This document shows, piece by piece, positions 7,342 to 10,964 of a DNA stretch of 10,964 nt. Source of the DNA: Cephalothrix simula (taxonomy: Eukaryota > Nemertea > Palaeonemertea > Archinemertea > Cephalotrichidae); the NCBI GenBank assembly GCA_035591015.1, contig JAXIUW010211731.1:1-10964 (forward strand), given 5' to 3'. Each line of letters opens with the position of its first letter. Positions within the stretch are counted from its first letter, which is position 1. The position numbers and the translations under genes were made by a program. Below the pieces are notes generated by a model. That model ran no database searches, had not been told where the DNA came from, and worked only from the letters and a program-made list of their open reading frames with translations.

Positions 7342-7445
7342 ACATTTTTAGCCACCACCCTCCACCAGGTGTTGGTAGGGACATAAAATTACTACCATTT
7401 CACTCACCCTTTCCAGTGGTATATAGGGGGTTCCTATTCCCCTAA
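7342..7445 (+). repeat. 165-bp module, direct copy 2 (partial)
   Basis: Repeats copy 1 with a period of about 165 bp: ACATTTTTAGCCACCACCC, CTCCACCAGGTGTTGGTAGG, GACATAAAATTACTACCATT, CACCCTTTCC, GTATATAGGGGGTTCCTATT. It ends before the A-rich and TTTTCGGCTA parts. The CCCTTTCC segment links it to the inverted copy and the diverged copy at 3764, so that segment is probably ancestral and was lost from copy 1. Confidence 0.8.
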
Positions 7446-7459
7446 TATGACTAATATGA
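7442..7459. repeat. 9-bp tandem pair CTAATATGA x2 at the element edge
   Basis: Two exact, adjacent copies immediately after the last module. They could be a replication slip or one side of an insertion duplication; I found no matching copy beside 6995. A run of nine G follows at 7474-7482. Confidence 0.9.
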
Positions 7460-7482
7460 GACACTTGAAACTTGGGGGGGGG

Positions 7483-8230
7483 CGTTTGTATAGCTATATC
7501 AGATCAAGTCAATTTTTCTTCCATTTGTGAAAAACTTATTTCTGAAAGGTATCTTAAGTTCATGTCTAAAATAAGTGCAAGAAATTCTTCGTAATTACAG
7601 ATACATGGAAAGGGCTGGCCCTGTGATACTTCTACAATGTATAATCAAGTGATGTCGTGACTTAGAGATGCTGACGACTTTTCAAAACAATGCAAATTTG
7701 AACACTTATCTTTTTGAAAGGAAACTTATCTTAAATAAAATTTGAGTTGGAAGACCATTTTAGCAGTTCGAATAAGTAGACAAAAAGTTGAGACAACGTC
7801 TAATTCCGGGGATGGATTTGAAATTAAACTGCTTTAGAAGTTACATAAGATCAACCGCAGTGATCAAATCAAATTATTTTGGCAAATCAAACTTTCAATT
7901 CCCTTGGAATTTTCAAATGAGACAATCAAGACAATTGATACTAATGATGACCATTGATCTGCAGTCCGATTAGGAAGGGATTAAGCCACAAAGAAAGAAT
8001 TATAAAATCAGAAAAACAAACTGGGATCAATAACAATTAAAGAAACAAAATTAATAAAAATTTAGGGAAATCTTAAATGCAGCAAATACTAATATGATAT
8101 AATACATGCTACTGAGACTGTTTTGCATACAGCTTCAAAAGTTAGCAACAGGCCATGATGATCAGATAGAGAGGAGAACATTGGAAATATGGTCAAAGAC
8201 CATACTCTACTAATGTAGAGGCAGAGGTAA
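7483..8230. other. AT-rich stretch, no gene seen
   Basis: Nothing supported. The 61-codon frame at 7788-7973 begins at TTG, not ATG, and has no domain character. A donor look-alike GCAGAG/GTAAAG at about 8226 stands alone. Confidence 0.4.
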
Positions 8231-8280
8231 AGGAGGTTTAGGGTTCTTCCATAAATTTTAATGACAAACCTCTTCCTTCT

Positions 8281-8305
8281 CTTTAATTAAGTGCATTAAT
8301 TAAGG
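8281..8305. repeat. Short hairpin CTTTAATTAA / TTAATTAAGG
   Basis: Ten-base arms with one mismatch and a five-base loop (GTGCA). A weaker seven-base stem lies just upstream (GAGGTTT 8233-8239 with AAACCTC 8266-8272). There is no U-tract, and the sequence offers no sign of function. Confidence 0.6.
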
Positions 8306-8514
8306 GAACTGTATGGGCATGCAACCGGTGGGCAACAGTAACGAAACTCTTTATACTGGTTCCCTATCGAAGTGCTTAACAAACCACGTGACTTAAGAAA
8401 GTATTAAATAAGCTATCATGCAAATCGATTTAATACGATGCAAGAGAGTAAAAATACACAAAAAATCATTAATACATACGAATATGGAAAACAAAAAATT
8501 AAAAAGCATCTCAC

Positions 8515-8520
8515 CTCCAT
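8515..8520 (-). other. Candidate minus-strand start codon abutting a splice donor
   Basis: On the minus strand ATAAAATGGAG/GTGAGATG places a start codon in good context (A at -3, G at +4) two codons before a donor matching GAG/GTGAGA, close to consensus. A CCAATCA box lies about 50 bp upstream (8571-8565) and a TATAAT-like run between. This is the form of a first exon that is nearly all 5' leader. No second exon can be named. Confidence 0.18.
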
Positions 8521-9034
8521 TTTATGTTTGTTAGTGTTGGATTATATGAATTGCTGGCGTTTCGTGATTGGATGCAACATCCAGACTCACTGAACAGTAG
8601 GATCAATAACAGTTGAAATGGGTTAAATTGTCGTTTGACAACAGTAACACCATCAGCCAAAATAGGAGGCAATAATTTGCATCAATATTTTAAGGGAAAG
8701 TTATGAATACCTATAATGTCAATAAAGTTCGGGCATAAATCATTTACAGCATTGGGATATGCTAAGCTTAACTCAATTTCAAATCTATATTGTGGTTTTA
8801 CCACTTAAATAATGCATAATCGAATTTCAAAATGTACACAGCATCGATTAAATACCTTTGTAATGTGCTGCATTATAAATGAAGCATGCGATTCACACAT
8901 ACAATCCCAAGAGTCTTACAAAATCTTTTAACTGGATAATTTTTGTGCCTCAAAAAGTCGAAGAACACAGCCTATACCCAAAAGAATTTTCCTGCCATCA
9001 TTTAAAGATCTTGCAATTATTTTCTCCCCAATGA
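8521..9034. other. AT-rich stretch before the palindromic element
   Basis: No open frame or repeat supported, apart from the CCAAT/TATA-like context of the candidate start at 8515-8520. Confidence 0.35.
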
Positions 9035-9190
9035 TATATATACGGTATATGTGACGGGTTAAAGTGCCATGAAAAAGGTATATTGCACGAGTTGCTTATA
9101 TTCAACGAGTCCGCAGGACGAGTTGAATATAAGCAACGAGTGCAATATACCTTTTATGGCACGTTCCCAGTCATATATAATGTGTACAGC
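9035..9190. mobile_element. Long palindrome: foldback miniature element
   Basis: The core, 9064-9162, runs from GTGCCAT to ATGGCAC around a centre near 9114 (GTCC-GCA-GGAC). Arms of about 48 bp carry GGTATATTGCAC, GTTGCTTATATTCAAC and GTCC, mirrored as GGAC, GTTGAATATAAGCAAC and GTGCAATATACC, with only a few mismatches and a small length difference. Weaker symmetry continues to about 9035 and 9190 (TATATGTGACGGG against a mirrored TATATATGACTGGG). The four CGAG tetramers in the arms do not mirror each other (CGAG occurs in both arms on the same strand), a quirk that breaks an otherwise regular palindrome. The form is that of non-coding foldback/MITE elements. No transposase frame is present; a frame entering the right arm reads a TTG start and is not a gene. 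Confidence 0.85.
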
Positions 9191-9345
9191 ACGATCTGTA
9201 ACATCCGATATCTGAAGAGAGTGTTATACAAAAATCTATGGACTTATATATTCCACGATCGCCAGACGATAGAGGTCCGGGACGTTTTAGGTAGAAAGTG
9301 CTGCATGGTTGAAAATTCATCCGGGCATATACGCATGCGCTAAAA
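9191..9345. other. Moderately G+C-rich tail beside the palindrome
   Basis: This segment is richer in G+C and CpG than its surroundings (for example CACGATCGCCAGACGATAG near 9255) and ends with CATATACGCATGCGC near 9342. It may be the unique part of the same element, or unrelated. The only symmetry seen is a short CAGCAC/GTGCTG pair (about 9187 and 9298). Confidence 0.3.
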
Positions 9346-9349
9346 ACCA

Positions 9350-9584
9350 CGCATTCTTATGGAATATTATGGAAAATAATAGAGCCAATATTTTGGTGCA
9401 TGTTTGTATCTGCTTGCAATATATTTTTATATAACTTAATCCTATTGGTTTTTGAGCAGTTTAACCTCAGGTTTGGGCCATAAACACAAGTGACTCGAAA
9501 TTCCACTCTTCGCCGGTTTAACTATACATTTTAACTATGCCTCAACAAGAAGTCGGCTACTGGCGAACCATGGTGGAAGTCTTC
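9350..9584. other. Mostly AT-rich; 30-codon frame from 9537
   Basis: At 9537-9629 an ATG opens 30 codons (MPQQEVGYWRTMVEVF, then Thr-Phe repeats encoded by the hexamer tract). The second ATG at about 9570 is in optimal context (ACCATGG). Length is at chance level and no donor or family is seen. Confidence 0.2.
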
Positions 9585-9603
9585 ACATTTACATTTACAT
9601 TTA
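9585..9603. repeat. Hexamer microsatellite (ACATTT)3
   Basis: Three exact units, 9585-9602, then a mismatch. Confidence 0.95.
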
Positions 9604-9961
9604 CGCAGTATATTCTAAGAGTTTGTTGAGCATCACGAGGGGTATATTACTTGAAAATATTACTTGAAAAATGCGTACGAGATTCAAATCGGTGATTTCT
9701 GATTTTCATGATTTGAGAGTTTTGGCCTGAATCGAATATCACTCTGATGAGAGACTCACTTGTTCACCGTTGCACACTGAGAAGGGAGGGGGATGGAGGT
9801 GGATGACAATAGCTGCATGAATAAACCAGAAAGGCTCTATTATACTCGATATGAATTAACATAAAGCAATGTTTGGCATGTGGAATATTTCATATCGTAT
9901 ATGCCTTAAATTGGTAAATATTTACATATGTCAGAATTATCAGAGAAAGTCAACTCAACCT
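9604..9961. other. No gene seen
   Basis: AT-rich with frequent stops. A B-box-like GATTCAAATC near 9671 has no A-box and no cloverleaf, so it is not a tRNA gene. Confidence 0.4.
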
Positions 9962-10029
9962 AATTTCATGTCTTAAGTCTCATTCTCTAAGACTTGTATA
10001 AATAACTGATATCATATAGACATGAAATT
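9962..10029. repeat. Nested inverted repeat with perfect 12-bp outer arms
   Basis: AATTTCATGTCT at 9962-9973 is the exact reverse complement of AGACATGAAATT at 10018-10029. Inside, AAGTCT (9975-9980) pairs with AGACTT (9990-9995) around a nine-base loop. The result is a small stem-loop next to a longer unpaired segment, all within 68 bp. It could be a relic of a foldback element or a hairpin-forming transcript. Confidence 0.65.
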
Positions 10030-10147
10030 GATATTAAGGGCCATTTACAGTTCCCCAAACATGGTGAAAATGTTAATTTAACAAAGGTGTGGTCGATTTT
10101 ATTATTTATTAAAATTACAATTAATGTCTCCGTTTAATATAACGAGT

Positions 10148-10253
10148 TTTCGTCAGAGGTTTCGTCCATCTTAATGGACAAATGCAACAAATGAAACGAA
10201 ACCACCAGTTCGCTGTTTCGAATTTGGTATTTATTCACTAAAGGCTGACGAAA
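10148..10253. repeat. Three-level nested inverted repeat of TTTCGT motifs
   Basis: Outer arms TTTCGTCAG (10148-10156) and CTGACGAAA (10245-10253); middle arms GGTTTCGT (10158-10165) and ACGAAACC (10196-10203); inner stem GTCCAT/ATGGAC around CTTA (about 10164-10179). TTTCG or its complement occurs five times in 106 bp. The outer arms could be terminal repeats of a very small MITE, but target duplications are not evident. Confidence 0.5.
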
Positions 10254-10964
10254 CATACAATTTCCTGAAAGCTCAGCTTTGGCAAATACTCGATATCGAG
10301 AAGAAGACTTGGAGAATAAAATGTAGGAGTGGTTAGAATGATCAGGAGACCATATTTCTCAGATTTCAGCAACTATTTTGCAATTATATCGTAGTTAAAC
10401 ATTCAATCAAACGATGAAAACATATCGCTTAGCTGAAATGAAAACCATTTTGAAAGTCCCATAACGATTAATTTACGTGGATAGAATTCTTAGACAAACA
10501 TTCTATTTTCCCAATGGTTTGACATTCAAACAAATAGGTACATCCATTTAAAACTGTTGCGCAGCATGTTAATGGATTCAATGAATAGAAACAATTTAGA
10601 TAAACGAAGCTTGACTATGTAAAAATCCCATTCAGAAAAAATTTTCAAATCAGATGTCATTAAGCCAGAGTCATCAATACAAATGGATATCCCACATCAA
10701 AAGAGAGATAATTTTTGCAACAAATCTCTCCCTTAATGGACCAAATGAATTAATTGATGATGGACAAATGATGTTTCAGTGATTGTTACCTGAAGTACGA
10801 AAGGAGATAATATTTATGCCCCTTAATCAGGTCCAAGCCGCACCCTAGATCAAGTAACTATTTCTACTTATAGTAACTAATACTAGATAGTAACATTGTG
10901 TACTCGGATTGTTTTTTCGAATTTTCAATGATTTAGTCCCTAAAAAGCAAAGTCACAGATATGA
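10254..10964. other. AT-rich end of window, nothing supported
   Basis: No gene-like frame, repeat copy or motif cluster was found to the end of the window. CTTAATGGAC (10172 and 10733) recurs in a loosely similar context but is too short to call. Confidence 0.4.

Noticed and set aside
7143-7445. 100-codon plus-strand open frame
   Set aside because: It runs across the 165-bp repeat modules; its Pro-rich stretches come from the repeated CCACC words and occur twice, as the DNA repeat does.
7474-7482. G9 run as part of a G-quadruplex
   Set aside because: A single G-run without three neighbouring G-tracts cannot make an ordinary intramolecular quadruplex.
7788-7973. 61-codon plus-strand open frame
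   Set aside because: It starts at TTG, has chance length for this composition, and no recognisable features.
9083-9343. 86-codon plus-strand open frame
   Set aside because: It starts at TTG, its first part lies in the arms of the palindrome, and it shows no domain-like pattern.
9537-9629. 30-codon ORF with optimal internal start context
   Set aside because: Part of it is encoded by the ACATTT microsatellite; no donor or family supports it.
9600-9690. Possible tRNA, from the B-box-like GATTCAAATC
   Set aside because: No A-box, no acceptor-stem pairing and no cloverleaf around it.

Overview
The window looks like an intergenic or intronic stretch of an AT-rich animal genome (about one third G+C by eye), not bacterial or viral DNA. 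There is no long open frame, no operon-like packing, no rRNA and no recognisable tRNA. What there is consists of decayed transposon-like repeats, short tandem repeats, scattered splice-site-like signals and small islands of higher G+C that could be exons. The repeat style (short inverted-repeat elements, and an element built on the phrase TTCCCTGAC...CCAGGA) and one segment resembling a PAN/apple domain suggest an invertebrate. A marine invertebrate such as a cnidarian is my best guess, at low confidence.

The secure content is the repeats. (1) At 6995-7445 an element of about 165 bp is present three times, one copy inverted and head-to-head with the next, the third in tandem. A diverged relative lies 3 kb away at 3764-3850. 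(2) At 5180-5433 and 5476-5650 there are two same-strand copies of one short interspersed element. (3) At 9035-9190 a long near-perfect palindrome has the form of a foldback miniature element. Shorter repeats lie at 4406-4437 (9-bp unit), 9585-9603 (6-bp unit), 9962-10029 and 10148-10253 (nested inverted repeats).

Coding content is uncertain. The best candidates are: a 117-nt, G+C-rich minus-strand first exon at 1852-1968 ending exactly in phase at a good splice donor; a plus-strand small membrane-protein frame at 217-363 that may continue in another frame to 491; a G+C-rich island at 3155-3642 with several short frames, one PAN-like; and a possible 40-nt mini-exon at 6771-6810. In DNA of this composition, frames of 40-60 codons are expected many times by chance, so these calls rest on base composition, splice signals and protein character rather than length.

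Possible regulatory clusters lie upstream of the minus-strand exon (E-box in a hairpin loop at 2039-2073) and at 4154-4225 (CCAAT, TATA, two CRE-like sites and a CArG box within about 70 bp). The rest, chiefly 492-1196, 1311-1771, 2180-2930, 3856-4150, 4440-5179, 5770-6770, 7483-8230, 8521-9034, 9350-9961 and 10254-10964, shows only low-complexity AT-rich DNA. No pathway or set of cooperating genes can be read from this window.
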